DNA of 11,708 bases from Firmicutes bacterium UBA5388 (GCA_002409975.1 DHOO01000112.1:18822-30529); one strand, 5' to 3'. Positions 1-8,043 are shown, numbered from the stretch's first letter. Made by a program: numbers and translations. Notes: a model not told the origin generated them from the sequence alone.

Positions 1-2
1 CA

Positions 3-89
3 GGGGAAATCGTGAAAGCTTGCGGTAGCGTTTCCCCTGGTATAGATCGAATAGTCACGAAATCAGATATGTGGTTAAATCTTAAATAA
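3..89 (+). CDS. Possible 3' end of a plus-strand gene (partial, unidentified)
   Basis: The frame starting at base 3 is open from the window edge to a TAA at 87-89 and reads as 28 residues ending in KSDMWLNLK. I do not recognise the protein. Support is indirect: the frame is followed 30 bases later by a hairpin with a T-rich tail in the same orientation, as expected for a gene converging on the minus-strand operon. A frame this short can be open by chance, and one minus-strand frame is open over the same bases, so this is a tentative call. Confidence 0.35.
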   Translation, partial: GEIVKACGSVSPGIDRIVTKSDMWLNLK

Positions 90-118
90 ATGAATTATGC
101 AATTCCTTAATATAGTAT

Positions 119-171
119 AAAGCCTCCAGATGTTTGCAGAAAGATCCCAGGCTTTTATTATTTTTTGTTTC
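119..171 (+). terminator. Intrinsic terminator, probably shared by convergent transcripts
   Basis: AAAGCCT (119-125) pairs with AGGCTTT (149-155). A further GAT/ATC pairing (129-131 with 144-146) lies inside the loop. On the plus strand the stem runs straight into a T-rich stretch at 153-171. On the minus strand the same stem is followed only by a mixed T/A stretch, so it would be a weaker terminator for the operon, which ends at 268. No better terminator is visible between 172 and 267. Confidence 0.6.
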
Positions 172-267
172 TTGATTAGAAAGCTTATGAAATTATTATT
201 AAACCTTTTTGTTATCTCCATGTGCAATCAAATTTAGAAATGAAGCTGATCACAGTAATTTATACCC

Positions 268-1113
268 TCACCTCTTTATTCTTGTCAGGAGAATTTTCTT
301 CTTTACCACCTCTGTAATCGCCTGCATGGAAGGTGATAGTATTTTCCTGGGATCATACAGTTTAGGTTGTTCCGCCAGAATCTTCCGCATCGTCTCGACC
401 TGGGTCACTGCTAATTCCGTCCACACATTAAATTTGCGAATGCCCAGCCGTATCGCTTCCTGAACGGTTGTGTCAGGAAGGCCTGAGCCCCCGTGTAAGA
501 CCAAAGGTATATTTAGTAAAGAGTTAAGCTTTGCCAGCAATGCAAAATTCAACTCGGGCACTCCTTGATAAAGGCCATGACTCGTCCCGATTGCCACGGC
601 TAAACAATCAATCTGTGTCTTGGCTACAAATTCCACGGCTTCGTCCGGATCTGTCATCGTCTCTTCCGCTTTTTTTACTTTAATCTGCTCTTCCTTACCG
701 CCAACCCGCCCCAACTCCGCTTCTACCGAAACCCCAGCCGCATGAGCGACTCGGACAACCTCTGTGGTCAGTTTTAAGTTTTCTCCAAAGGGTAAAGCAG
801 AACCATCTATCATCACCGAAGTGAATCCTAACTTAATTGCTTTCACGATCAGGTCAAAACTAGTACAGTGATCCAGATGCAATACTACCGGTACGTGAGC
901 ATTTTCAGCCGCCACTCTCCCAAGAGCAGCAACATATTCAAGTCCGGCGTATTTTACTCCGCCTTCCGTCACCATTAAGATCACCGGCGTCTTTAATTCT
1001 TCGGCGCCCGCAATAATTGCTTTAGCAAATTCCATATTGATAAAATCAAAACCACAAACCGCCCCCGCAGGGGAATATTCTGTATATAATTCACGTAAAG
1101 AAATTAGACTCAT
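268..1113 (-). CDS. Class II ketose-bisphosphate aldolase, GatY/KbaY-like (tagatose- or fructose-1,6-bisphosphate)
   Basis: This 281-residue cytoplasmic zinc aldolase is expected to cleave a ketose-1,6-bisphosphate into dihydroxyacetone phosphate and glyceraldehyde-3-phosphate. Visible motifs are HLDHC with the catalytic Asp81 and zinc ligand His82, VEAELGRVGG (residues 130-139), IGTSHGLY with zinc ligand His179, LHGGSG with zinc ligand His207 and the phosphate-binding loop 208-211, and FNVWTEL (228-234). Length and residue spacing match the tagatose-bisphosphate aldolases GatY/KbaY, offset by one residue, better than the longer Fba type. The common NVAT phosphate loop reads NVWT here. The start at 1113 is set by AAAGGAG seven bases upstream. 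A longer reading to 1230 would overlap the kinase gene and lacks homology to the family. It is the last gene of the operon, 58 bases after the PfkB kinase that would make its substrate. Tagatose versus fructose specificity is inferred. Confidence 0.88.
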   Translation of the reverse strand: MSLISLRELYTEYSPAGAVCGFDFINMEFAKAIIAGAEELKTPVILMVTEGGVKYAGLEYVAALGRVAAENAHVPVVLHLDHCTSFDLIVKAIKLGFTSVMIDGSALPFGENLKLTTEVVRVAHAAGVSVEAELGRVGGKEEQIKVKKAEETMTDPDEAVEFVAKTQIDCLAVAIGTSHGLYQGVPELNFALLAKLNSLLNIPLVLHGGSGLPDTTVQEAIRLGIRKFNVWTELAVTQVETMRKILAEQPKLYDPRKILSPSMQAITEVVKKKILLTRIKR

Positions 1114-1120
1114 AGCAAAT

Positions 1121-1128
1121 CTCCTTTC
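1121..1128 (-). promoter_or_regulatory. Ribosome binding site that fixes the aldolase start
   Basis: GAAAGGAG on the minus strand lies seven bases before the ATG at 1113-1111. It decides against the longer in-frame start at 1230. Confidence 0.8.
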
Positions 1129-1171
1129 GTCCCTTCTAAAAAGTTGATCCTCATTTTCTACTTTATAATAG

Positions 1172-2107
1172 TCAAACTTGATATAACTTAATAAGCCTAG
1201 AAAACTCCTCCACTTGTGTCCGCGAAACATCTCCCTGCGTTTTAGAAGTTAAATTTGAAGTAGCAGACGCTACGCCATACTTGACTGCTTCAATGACATC
1301 TCCCGCTCCCAGAAACCTGTGCGCGAAACCACCTACTAAAGCATCCCCGCAACCAACGGAGCTTTTCACTTCCACCGCCAGAGGATCTACTTGATAAACC
1401 GCCCGGTTATAGCCGAAAACAACCCCTTTATTGCCTAAGGACAAAACAACTACCTCGATTCCTTCTTCCAGAAGAGTTTTAACCGCTTTTATTTGTTCTT
1501 CTTTATCCGATAAAGAATGGCCGATAAGAATTTCCATCTCATCTCGATTAGGCTTAATCATAAACGGTTTAGCTTTTATTCCCTTCTGGAGCGCTTGTCC
1601 GCTCGTATCTAAAATAACTTTGCATCGTTCATTGGCCTTTCTGATCAGAAAAATCAATTCACCATAGGCTTCATCACTTAAACCCGAGGGCAGACTACCA
1701 TCTAGAGTGATCAGATCGGCCTTTCTCGCCAACTTACTCATAAACCGTTTGAAGTTTTCCCATTCCTCCGGTTGCACCACTGGTGAAGGATCGTAAAGCT
1801 CTGTGATGGTCTGGTTACACTTTTCAATGATGGTCAAACACATTCTGGAATTATCTCTGAGTTCAACAAGGTGATAGTCAATTTTTTCTTGTTCAAGCAA
1901 GTCCCGAATAATAGCGCCGTTGCTTCCGCCTGCCAATCCGGTCGCTAAAACCTCCCCGCCTAGCTTAAAAACAGTTCTAGCAACATTGATTCCCTTTCCG
2001 CCGGCGACAGCCAGCGCTTCCTCTGCTCGCGTTATCCCACCGCTCTTGACCTGATGACAGATTATTGTTTTATCAATAGCAGCATTTAAAGTAACAGTTA
2101 CAATCAT
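1172..2107 (-). CDS. PfkB-family hexose kinase (tagatose-6-phosphate kinase / 1-phosphofructokinase type)
   Basis: This 311-residue ribokinase-fold kinase would use ATP to phosphorylate a ketose phosphate, giving the bisphosphate split by the next gene product. The N-terminal MIVTVTLNAAIDKT start, the signature AGGKGINVAR (35-44), DGSLPSG (136-142), KPNRDE (185-190) and the anion-hole/catalytic motif SSVGCGDAL (249-257, catalytic Asp255) are those of the FruK/LacC branch rather than ribokinase or 2-keto-3-deoxygluconate kinase. Length is normal. The ATG is preceded by GAGGTG at a suitable distance. It lies 56 bases downstream of the BadF-type kinase. Next to a GatY-like aldolase and a SIS isomerase, tagatose-6-phosphate is the most likely substrate; fructose-6-phosphate or fructose-1-phosphate cannot be excluded. 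Confidence 0.87.
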   Translation of the reverse strand: MIVTVTLNAAIDKTIICHQVKSGGITRAEEALAVAGGKGINVARTVFKLGGEVLATGLAGGSNGAIIRDLLEQEKIDYHLVELRDNSRMCLTIIEKCNQTITELYDPSPVVQPEEWENFKRFMSKLARKADLITLDGSLPSGLSDEAYGELIFLIRKANERCKVILDTSGQALQKGIKAKPFMIKPNRDEMEILIGHSLSDKEEQIKAVKTLLEEGIEVVVLSLGNKGVVFGYNRAVYQVDPLAVEVKSSVGCGDALVGGFAHRFLGAGDVIEAVKYGVASATSNLTSKTQGDVSRTQVEEFSRLIKLYQV

Positions 2108-2163
2108 TATTACACCTCAGATTATCATCTATTCTTATAAAAACTTGTACATCGCAAGCCCCA

Positions 2164-3147
2164 TTATAACCTTAGCACTCTCTCCTCCTCTGTTTTTAAC
2201 TTCTTGAGTACTGCGTCGTCTATTTTTTCTCGCTCTAAAAACAGAGCATATAAGGCAGCGCCCGTTACAGGTTGCAGTATTGGTTGATTGAATTTCACAC
2301 GTTCTTTAGAAAGGAACTCCTTTAGAGGTTTTAAGATAAACTCCCCGGCCTTAAATACCCCTCCCGAGTAGGAAACTGATACTTCTTTCTCTGGCATAAA
2401 TTGCAGTTTGTTTAGTAAAGCCTTCACAATCAAGCTATACTCGTAAGCAGCCTCTTGATAGATGGCGATCGCTTTTTGGTCACCATCAATCGCCGCTTCG
2501 TATAATATTAAGGCTAGCTCAGCAATTTTATCCCTTTTCATTTGCAATTTATCGTAGACAATTGTTATTAACTCAAAATCATTGGAGATACCGAATTTTT
2601 GCCGGACAATCCCATAAATAGGGGTTTTTTCCTCTCTCCCATCAGCCTCTTTCCCAAATAAGGAGATTAACTTCTTTCCTAACCAATAGGCCGATCCTTC
2701 ATCGCCACAATAATACCCCCAGCCTCCAGCCCGCGCCATCTTTCCAGACTGGTCTTTACCAAAACCAATCGCCCCCGTTCCCCCGACCAGATTGATCCCT
2801 GGTTGGCAGGCTAAAGAGCCCGCCCAGCCAGCTTCCACATCATTTCCGCATCTAAAACGGCTATTTTGAAGTAAAGTCTTGACCGCTCCCTCCAAAATCG
2901 TAATATCTTTTTTTATTTCTCCATAACCGGGTAATCCGCAGAAAACATAGGCCAGATCGGAATTGTTAATCCCAGCCTTTCCGGTGACCTCAGTTATACC
3001 TTCGCTTAATACTTGCCGAAAGGTATCCATCCCAACCTGTACATAGTGGCAGGACCCTTTTGTCTGAAAAGAGATTATTTCCCCATCTTCATTAATCAGG
3101 ATAAAGGCGGTCTTAGTTCCACCGCCATCAATTCCTAAATAATACAT
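2164..3147 (-). CDS. BadF/BadG-family sugar kinase (N-acetylglucosamine/glucosamine kinase-like)
   Basis: This 327-residue ASKHA-fold kinase is predicted to phosphorylate an imported hexosamine or N-acetylhexosamine with ATP in the cytoplasm. Evidence: the phosphate-1 motif GIDGGGTKT (5-13); CGNDVEAGWAG (100-110) with the probable catalytic Asp103; LVGGTGAIGFG (120-130) for phosphate 2; GGWGYYCGDEGSAYWLG (141-157), a hallmark of NAGK-like members; and the adenosine-side SGG (261-263). The cysteine ligands of the benzoyl-CoA reductase subunits and of the dehydratase activators in this family are absent, and the gene context is sugar metabolism. The start is supported by AGGGTGA a few bases upstream, only 14 bases after the DUF5107 gene, so the two are probably translated together. 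Because the importer is an ABC type and not a PTS, such a kinase is needed to supply the sugar phosphate. Which sugar it accepts is not visible in the sequence. Confidence 0.85.
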   Translation of the reverse strand: MYYLGIDGGGTKTAFILINEDGEIISFQTKGSCHYVQVGMDTFRQVLSEGITEVTGKAGINNSDLAYVFCGLPGYGEIKKDITILEGAVKTLLQNSRFRCGNDVEAGWAGSLACQPGINLVGGTGAIGFGKDQSGKMARAGGWGYYCGDEGSAYWLGKKLISLFGKEADGREEKTPIYGIVRQKFGISNDFELITIVYDKLQMKRDKIAELALILYEAAIDGDQKAIAIYQEAAYEYSLIVKALLNKLQFMPEKEVSVSYSGGVFKAGEFILKPLKEFLSKERVKFNQPILQPVTGAALYALFLEREKIDDAVLKKLKTEEERVLRL

Positions 3148-3161
3148 TTCCTATCACCCTT

Positions 3162-6083
3162 TTATTTAATCCCAATCCAATTAAGCTTAACTATTCTATG
3201 CGCAGCTTTAACCCGAAATTGATAGTTTGCTTTGTCTTCTTTAGAAATATTTTCGGCGAGAATCCTCTCATAAAAAATCAGCGCTTTCTGAAAATCACCT
3301 CTTTTCTCCTGGATTAACCCGGCATAAAAATAAATTTCAGCGCAGTTCTCTTCATATCTTCTTTCCATATTTAGACACTTTTCCACTGCCGCCCAAGCTT
3401 GTATATAATTTTTTTCTCGCAACGCCATTCTAGCCAGACCTAAATAAGATTCTCTGAAAATTTTAGGATAAGGGATTAAATCCGCAGGATCATGTTCAAA
3501 GATCATAAACTCTGTATCCTCTAAGACTTGTACCGCTTGATCGTGTTGTCCCAGATGATTTAGCATATCAATCCATACTCTCCGGCAGGGTTCGGTCTTA
3601 TGCTCAAATTCTTCAATTCGGCGTAAGAGAGAGTTTATTTGCTCCTCTAAACCCAGGGCGCGATATGAGGTATATAAGACATAGAAAAAATAGTCGTTAA
3701 AGGGCTTTTTCTCTAGACCTTTCTCCGCCAATTCCTGGGCTTTGTAAAGATCACACTCAACTCTTTGATAGTAGTAAGCTAAATTGCGGTATAAAACGGA
3801 ATATGAAAAATCACTATTCAAAAGTTCTCCCCAAACTTGTTTGACCAGATTATAATTTTCGGCGCGGTACTGTAGCAAACCATATAAATATTTCGCGTTA
3901 GAAGAATCGGTTAGCAGAGAACGGAGGATCTTTAAATCTACAGGATGATTCGGAAAGACATAATCTAATGAGATATTGTTTACCGCAGCTATTAACTCCT
4001 GCCGATGTCCACCCTCAAGTAAATCAAGATAATAATATTGATAGCTTGACAACAAGGCTGATGAGCCACCTTCTTGAGTGTGCTTTGTAACAATTGCCGC
4101 ACAACGTTTCCAGTCACATAGTTCGTCAAAGAATCCTAATAGACGATAAATGTTTTGTCTCTGTCCAAAGATCAACTTGCTATGTTCTTGACTCTCATAT
4201 ATTTCGTCCCGTAGATACATACCGATATAATCTAATGGATTGGCTTCAAGGTACTTGTCGAGAATTTTTCCAGCTTCACATTTTTTCTGAGTAAGAGTTA
4301 AAATATAAGCCTTTAGTAAAACACTTTTATAATGATACGGTTGGTAGTTGGTTATATAATCCAACTTTGCTAAGGCCTTTTCGTATTCTCTTTTACCAAC
4401 ATGATACAGAGCAATAAAGTAAGACGCAGCCGCAAATAATTTTGAAGAAAGAGGCACTTTATAAAAGTATTTGACTGCTTTATATCGCTCCCCAGTATGC
4501 CACAAAGCTAAAGCATAGACATAGATAAGCTCAGTTTCTTCGGGATTTCCGGTTAGGATTTGTTCCAAATACCGCAACGCCGTCTCCGGATCGTGCTTCT
4601 TTAGATAGCAAGTTGCCAATCTCACATAGGCCTGCACATATTGGGGGTTTTCTTTAATTACTTTTAAATATAATGCAATCGCTTCATTATAATGGCGACG
4701 TTTTTCCAGGGCTAAAGCTTGCGCGCATTCTGATTCTCGAACCTCATCTTTACTTACGTATTCTTCCCGCTCAATCATTTCTAAAGCTTCGCCATTATCC
4801 AGGATCGTCTCTTGTAGAAGAACCTCTTGGCTATTAGTAATAGTAAAACTTAAATCATAATCCATCCACTCGGTTTTGAATGGCACTTTTAGTTTGGTAT
4901 TTTTGATCGCATCCAGGTCGATTTTCTGTTGCCAAACGATTTGATCCGCTACCATAAAGGTAAATTCTGCTTCTTGATAGCAGTCTGTTGCAATAAAGCT
5001 AAATAGGAGAGCATCATCCTCCATTTTATAAGAAGCAATCACCTCTTTACTGGCTGCGCAAAGTGGTCCATTCCCATTAGAATACAGCCAATACTCGCAA
5101 AGCTCAATTTTGTTGTGGGGCTCAATGATCTTGAACTCATTTTGTGTCTCAACCGCTCCAGCCTGTAATTCAATATACCGCTCATCATTATCAGTCAGAC
5201 GCTTACACCAGTTAACACCGGCTGAGGCATTCCCCCAAGCCCAAACCTTTTTCCCGGGCACTTGCCGAAAATCCGCCACATGAACAACCCCACTGTCAGT
5301 GTCAGGATAATAAATCCCAACATAATCCTTTAATACCTCACTACCAAACGGTAAGGTAAAAGCCTTCATCGTATCACAAAATCTAAGATCCACACCTTCA
5401 GCGGCAAAAGGTCCATCTTCAGCATACGGCCAAAGATACTTCTTTCTACTTTCTTCTTCAATATGCCACAGAAAAGGAAATCGGTATTCCAAACCTGGTT
5501 TTTCTAGTTCAGCGCTAGTCGTCCAAAAATAACAGGAATCATAGTAATCATTCGTATTGTACATTCTAACAATTTGCTCGATATAGGCTTTCCCCGGATA
5601 CAATCTTAACTCCACCGTAAACCATTGCCAGGAGATCATATCAATATCACAAATCGTTATCGAAGCAGAACCATCTTGATAGGTCTTAAACATTGTGTCA
5701 GTATAATCAGTAGCTGTCGGACGATGTCCTCTGTTTGGAAAGTTAAATTCGACCCCGCCTGAGGTCCAAGCGCCAGTACAACCCACCAGTTGCGGTTTGA
5801 CAACCGGATTACAGTAAAAAATGTCTTGATTACTACGTTTATCTACAGCCGAATACAATTTCCCACCTAAATCCGGGAGAATTGTCATTTTTATAAAGTC
5901 ATTCTCCAAACAGAACAGATTATACTCAACTTCCTTTACTTCTTTGAAAATCTTATTTTTTAACGGATATGGATAAAACATTAAACTTCCCAGGTATTCG
6001 CTGATAAAGGGGTTGATATCCGTGTCCCCGATCAGATAGGTTCTGATTGTTTTTTTCTCATTATACGCATTAACCGTGGACAT
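3162..6083 (-). CDS. DUF5107 domain protein with C-terminal TPR repeats
   Basis: This 973-residue protein has no signal peptide or membrane segment, so it should be cytoplasmic. Residues about 55-335 are a DUF5107 domain, with LPDLGGKLYS (69-78), a strongly conserved-looking SGGVEFNFP followed by His120, KVWAWG (279-284), and the closing ELQAG (305-309) and EYWLY (330-334) motifs. The pattern is a beta-sandwich resembling galactose-mutarotase-like folds. Residues about 340-445 form a further beta-rich segment. From about 455 to the end the protein is helical with tetratricopeptide-like repeats (for example around 460-545, 555-620 and 880-945). The ATG at 6083 follows GGGAGG by 11 bases; an in-frame TTG at 6176 would overlap the preceding permease and adds unrelated sequence. 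No biochemical role is established to my knowledge. Position between the importer and the catabolic kinases suggests it acts on the imported sugar, for example as an epimerase, lyase or glycosidase. That role is inference. Confidence 0.82.
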   Translation of the reverse strand: MSTVNAYNEKKTIRTYLIGDTDINPFISEYLGSLMFYPYPLKNKIFKEVKEVEYNLFCLENDFIKMTILPDLGGKLYSAVDKRSNQDIFYCNPVVKPQLVGCTGAWTSGGVEFNFPNRGHRPTATDYTDTMFKTYQDGSASITICDIDMISWQWFTVELRLYPGKAYIEQIVRMYNTNDYYDSCYFWTTSAELEKPGLEYRFPFLWHIEEESRKKYLWPYAEDGPFAAEGVDLRFCDTMKAFTLPFGSEVLKDYVGIYYPDTDSGVVHVADFRQVPGKKVWAWGNASAGVNWCKRLTDNDERYIELQAGAVETQNEFKIIEPHNKIELCEYWLYSNGNGPLCAASKEVIASYKMEDDALLFSFIATDCYQEAEFTFMVADQIVWQQKIDLDAIKNTKLKVPFKTEWMDYDLSFTITNSQEVLLQETILDNGEALEMIEREEYVSKDEVRESECAQALALEKRRHYNEAIALYLKVIKENPQYVQAYVRLATCYLKKHDPETALRYLEQILTGNPEETELIYVYALALWHTGERYKAVKYFYKVPLSSKLFAAASYFIALYHVGKREYEKALAKLDYITNYQPYHYKSVLLKAYILTLTQKKCEAGKILDKYLEANPLDYIGMYLRDEIYESQEHSKLIFGQRQNIYRLLGFFDELCDWKRCAAIVTKHTQEGGSSALLSSYQYYYLDLLEGGHRQELIAAVNNISLDYVFPNHPVDLKILRSLLTDSSNAKYLYGLLQYRAENYNLVKQVWGELLNSDFSYSVLYRNLAYYYQRVECDLYKAQELAEKGLEKKPFNDYFFYVLYTSYRALGLEEQINSLLRRIEEFEHKTEPCRRVWIDMLNHLGQHDQAVQVLEDTEFMIFEHDPADLIPYPKIFRESYLGLARMALREKNYIQAWAAVEKCLNMERRYEENCAEIYFYAGLIQEKRGDFQKALIFYERILAENISKEDKANYQFRVKAAHRIVKLNWIGIK

Positions 6084-6094
6084 AGATGAAAAAG

Positions 6095-6148
6095 CCTCCC
6101 TTTTTTTAATATTTAGATAATCCCCCAACCCCCCTTCTTGGGGAGGTT
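6095..6148 (-). promoter_or_regulatory. GC-rich intercistronic stem-loop that could also mask the next ribosome binding site
   Basis: In the minus-strand transcript AACCTCCCC (6148-6140), loop AAGAA, and GGGGGGTT (6134-6127) form a strong hairpin just after the permease stop codon. It has no U-tract, so it is not a classical terminator. The CCTCCC in its left arm is also a perfect complement of the GGGAGG ribosome binding site of the DUF5107 gene (6100-6095). Two exclusive structures are therefore possible: the hairpin with the site free, or the site paired. Whether either matters in the cell is unknown. Confidence 0.45.
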
Positions 6149-6156
6149 TACATGTA

Positions 6157-6996
6157 TTAGTTCTTACCAATACCAACCGTTAAACCAGCAATAAACCTTT
6201 TCGCCAAAAGTATATAGAAAACTACTGAAGGTAGGATGACCAAAACCACACTGGCAAACAAACCTCCCCAGTCGCCGGTGTAGGTCAACTTGGTCACCAA
6301 AGAATATAAGCCCAGAGAAACTGTTTGTTTATGCTCTTTACTAATAAAAACCAAAGCTAATTCAAACTCTTTCCATAACATCACAAATATATATATACCC
6401 GCAGAAAGAATGCCGGATCGCGCCATCGGCAACATTATTTTAATAAAACTTTGCCAAGCGCTAGCACCATCGATCTGGGCCGAATCAGCCAGTGAAGAGG
6501 GTATTGTCTTGAAAAAACCCATTAACAGATAGATGGTGAACGGTAACGAAGTCACCGTATATAACCAGATTAAACCTGTTAGAGAATCAGTTAAATTTAT
6601 TTTGCTCATCATCAGATATAAAGGAATAAAGATTGTTTGCACAGGGATCCCGATACCGATAATAAAACTCATCGTAATAAAAGATGACCCTCGAAATTTA
6701 AGTTTACTTAAAACATAAGAAATAGGCGCTGACAAAGCCAGTGTCAATACTGTGGCGGTTAAAACTGTCACTACGCTGTTTAATAAGAATCTTGCCAAAC
6801 CAAAATCAGTTAAAACTCTAGTATAGTTCTCAATACGGAATACTTTGGGTAGTCCCCAAACCGAGGTGTAAATCTCCCTCGTGCTTTTGAAGGATGATAT
6901 TATAAACCAGGCAAACATAAAGATGCTAAAACCGATCCATACGATCAAAAATAGATTGATAATATACTTGAGGATCTGATCGAGCTTTGAGTTCAC
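6157..6996 (-). CDS. ABC transporter permease, MalG-type (CUT1 sugar importer)
   Basis: This roughly 279-residue inner-membrane protein would form half of the importer channel. It shows an N-terminal membrane segment followed by a periplasmic/extracellular loop and five more hydrophobic segments, the six-helix layout of MalG-like carbohydrate permeases. The ATPase-contacting EAA loop reads ADSAQIDGASAWQSF and leads into KIMLP (about residues 173-193 counted from the GTG at 7005). The hydrophilic GLYSLVTK and GDWGGLFAS region before the last helix is also typical. Two in-frame GTG starts compete. The one at 6996 has GGTGA five bases upstream; the one at 7005 is too close to AGGGA, so I prefer 6996. 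The gap to the preceding permease is short, which indicates tight coupling. No ATPase gene accompanies it. Confidence 0.9.
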   Translation of the reverse strand: MNSKLDQILKYIINLFLIVWIGFSIFMFAWFIISSFKSTREIYTSVWGLPKVFRIENYTRVLTDFGLARFLLNSVVTVLTATVLTLALSAPISYVLSKLKFRGSSFITMSFIIGIGIPVQTIFIPLYLMMSKINLTDSLTGLIWLYTVTSLPFTIYLLMGFFKTIPSSLADSAQIDGASAWQSFIKIMLPMARSGILSAGIYIFVMLWKEFELALVFISKEHKQTVSLGLYSLVTKLTYTGDWGGLFASVVLVILPSVVFYILLAKRFIAGLTVGIGKN

Positions 6997-7010
6997 ATTC
7001 TTCACCGTCC

Positions 7011-7940
7011 CTAGTATTCTAGAATTTCAGTAGACTTAAATACTTTACGGATTAGATATATTAAGATAGCGACAAGTAGCAACAGTATGATCGCCATCGC
7101 GCTGGCATAAGCTAATCTATTAATCGGTGTTCTTTTACCAAACGCTGTTAAATAGAGCTGTACCGACAGATTTCTGATTCCCGGCGAAGGATCACTGCCA
7201 CATCCCCCTGCGCCAAAAGCGTAGATATATCCGAAGATTTTAAAAGCAAAGATCGTCCAAAGAACGATACTCGTTTCAATTACATCCTTTAACAAGGGAA
7301 TTGTAATCATAATAAACCTCTTCCACTCGTTAGCGCCATCAATTTCAGCAGCCTCATAAAGACTGGGTGGTATCCTGTCTGCCCCAGCCAGATAAATCAC
7401 AATAAAAAAACCGACATGGATCCAAACCAGTAGTGATAAAGCCGCGCCAAAAATATAATCGTCTCCCAGCCATCCTTGAGCCAAAAATCCCAAACCAAGG
7501 CCTTGCAAAATACTATTCAATAATCCCCACCTGGTATTCAGTACAAACCCCCATAAAAGCGCCAACGCTACCGGAGAAACTGTATTAGGCATAAAAAGAA
7601 TCATCTGTACCAGATCTTTCATTCTCTTTGATTTATAACCGGTTATCGCGTAGGTAAAGAGTAAAGTAATACCAATTATTAGAACTCCTCCGTATAATAC
7701 ATATTTTAATGAAGTCCAAACAGTCTTTAGAAAAAAATTGTCTGTGCCTAATTCCGCATAATTCTTTAAACCAATAAACGTCATGTTCTTTGTAAATCCT
7801 GACCAATCAAATAAACTATAATACAAAGATTGGAGAATAGGAAATATCATAAATATCCCATATAAGATGAAAACTGGTATGGTTGTTGCCAAAATAAAAT
7901 TTTTGTACCTATTATTTAGAATTGGACTTTCCATCAGCAT
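7011..7940 (-). CDS. ABC transporter permease, MalF-type (CUT1 sugar importer)
   Basis: This 309-residue integral membrane protein is the other half of the import channel. Hydrophobic segments begin at NFILATTIPVFILYG and continue through six helices. The conserved EAA loop is LYEAAEIDGANEWKRF followed by ITIPLL, with Asp-Gly in the expected place to contact an ATPase. The early FDWSGF and FIGLKNY stretch before the second helix is a typical MalF/UgpA-like feature. The start at 7940 has GGGAG eight bases upstream. An in-frame ATG at 7955 has no ribosome binding site and would absorb that sequence into the coding region. It lies downstream of the binding-protein gene and a hairpin, and nearly abuts the second permease. 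Confidence 0.9.
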   Translation of the reverse strand: MLMESPILNNRYKNFILATTIPVFILYGIFMIFPILQSLYYSLFDWSGFTKNMTFIGLKNYAELGTDNFFLKTVWTSLKYVLYGGVLIIGITLLFTYAITGYKSKRMKDLVQMILFMPNTVSPVALALLWGFVLNTRWGLLNSILQGLGLGFLAQGWLGDDYIFGAALSLLVWIHVGFFIVIYLAGADRIPPSLYEAAEIDGANEWKRFIMITIPLLKDVIETSIVLWTIFAFKIFGYIYAFGAGGCGSDPSPGIRNLSVQLYLTAFGKRTPINRLAYASAMAIILLLLVAILIYLIRKVFKSTEILEY

Positions 7941-7948
7941 GAAACTCA

Positions 7949-7953
7949 CTCCC
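7949..7953 (-). promoter_or_regulatory. Ribosome binding site that fixes the MalF-type permease start
   Basis: GGGAG on the minus strand stands eight bases before the ATG at 7940-7938. The alternative ATG at 7955-7953 overlaps this motif and has none of its own. Confidence 0.65.
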
Positions 7954-7993
7954 ATATTTTGATTGGCAACGCAAAAAGCTTAGATTAAATATC

Positions 7994-8024
7994 TGCCCTC
8001 TAACCTTAAACCGATTAGAGGGCA
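7994..8024 (-). promoter_or_regulatory. Intercistronic stem-loop after the binding-protein gene
   Basis: TGCCCTCTAA (7994-8003) and TTAGAGGGCA (8015-8024) form a perfect 10-base-pair stem with an 11-base loop, in the 88-103 bases between the binding-protein gene and the first permease. On the minus strand it is followed by GATATTTAATC, which is only weakly U-rich. By analogy with malE-malF type gaps it may protect the upstream message or reduce read-through, so that more binding protein than permease is made. The effect is inferred. Confidence 0.6.
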
Positions 8025-8043
8025 AAACATCATCTGTCTACTA

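Noticed and set aside
1114..1230. Longer N-terminus for the aldolase
   Set aside because: It would overlap the end of the PfkB gene by 59 bases, has no ribosome binding site, and the added residues do not belong to the family. The ATG at 1113 has AAAGGAG seven bases upstream.
6084..6176. Longer N-terminus for the DUF5107 protein from a TTG at 6176
   Set aside because: It overlaps the permease gene, runs through the GC-rich hairpin, and gives residues unlike the family. The ATG at 6083 has a GGGAGG site.
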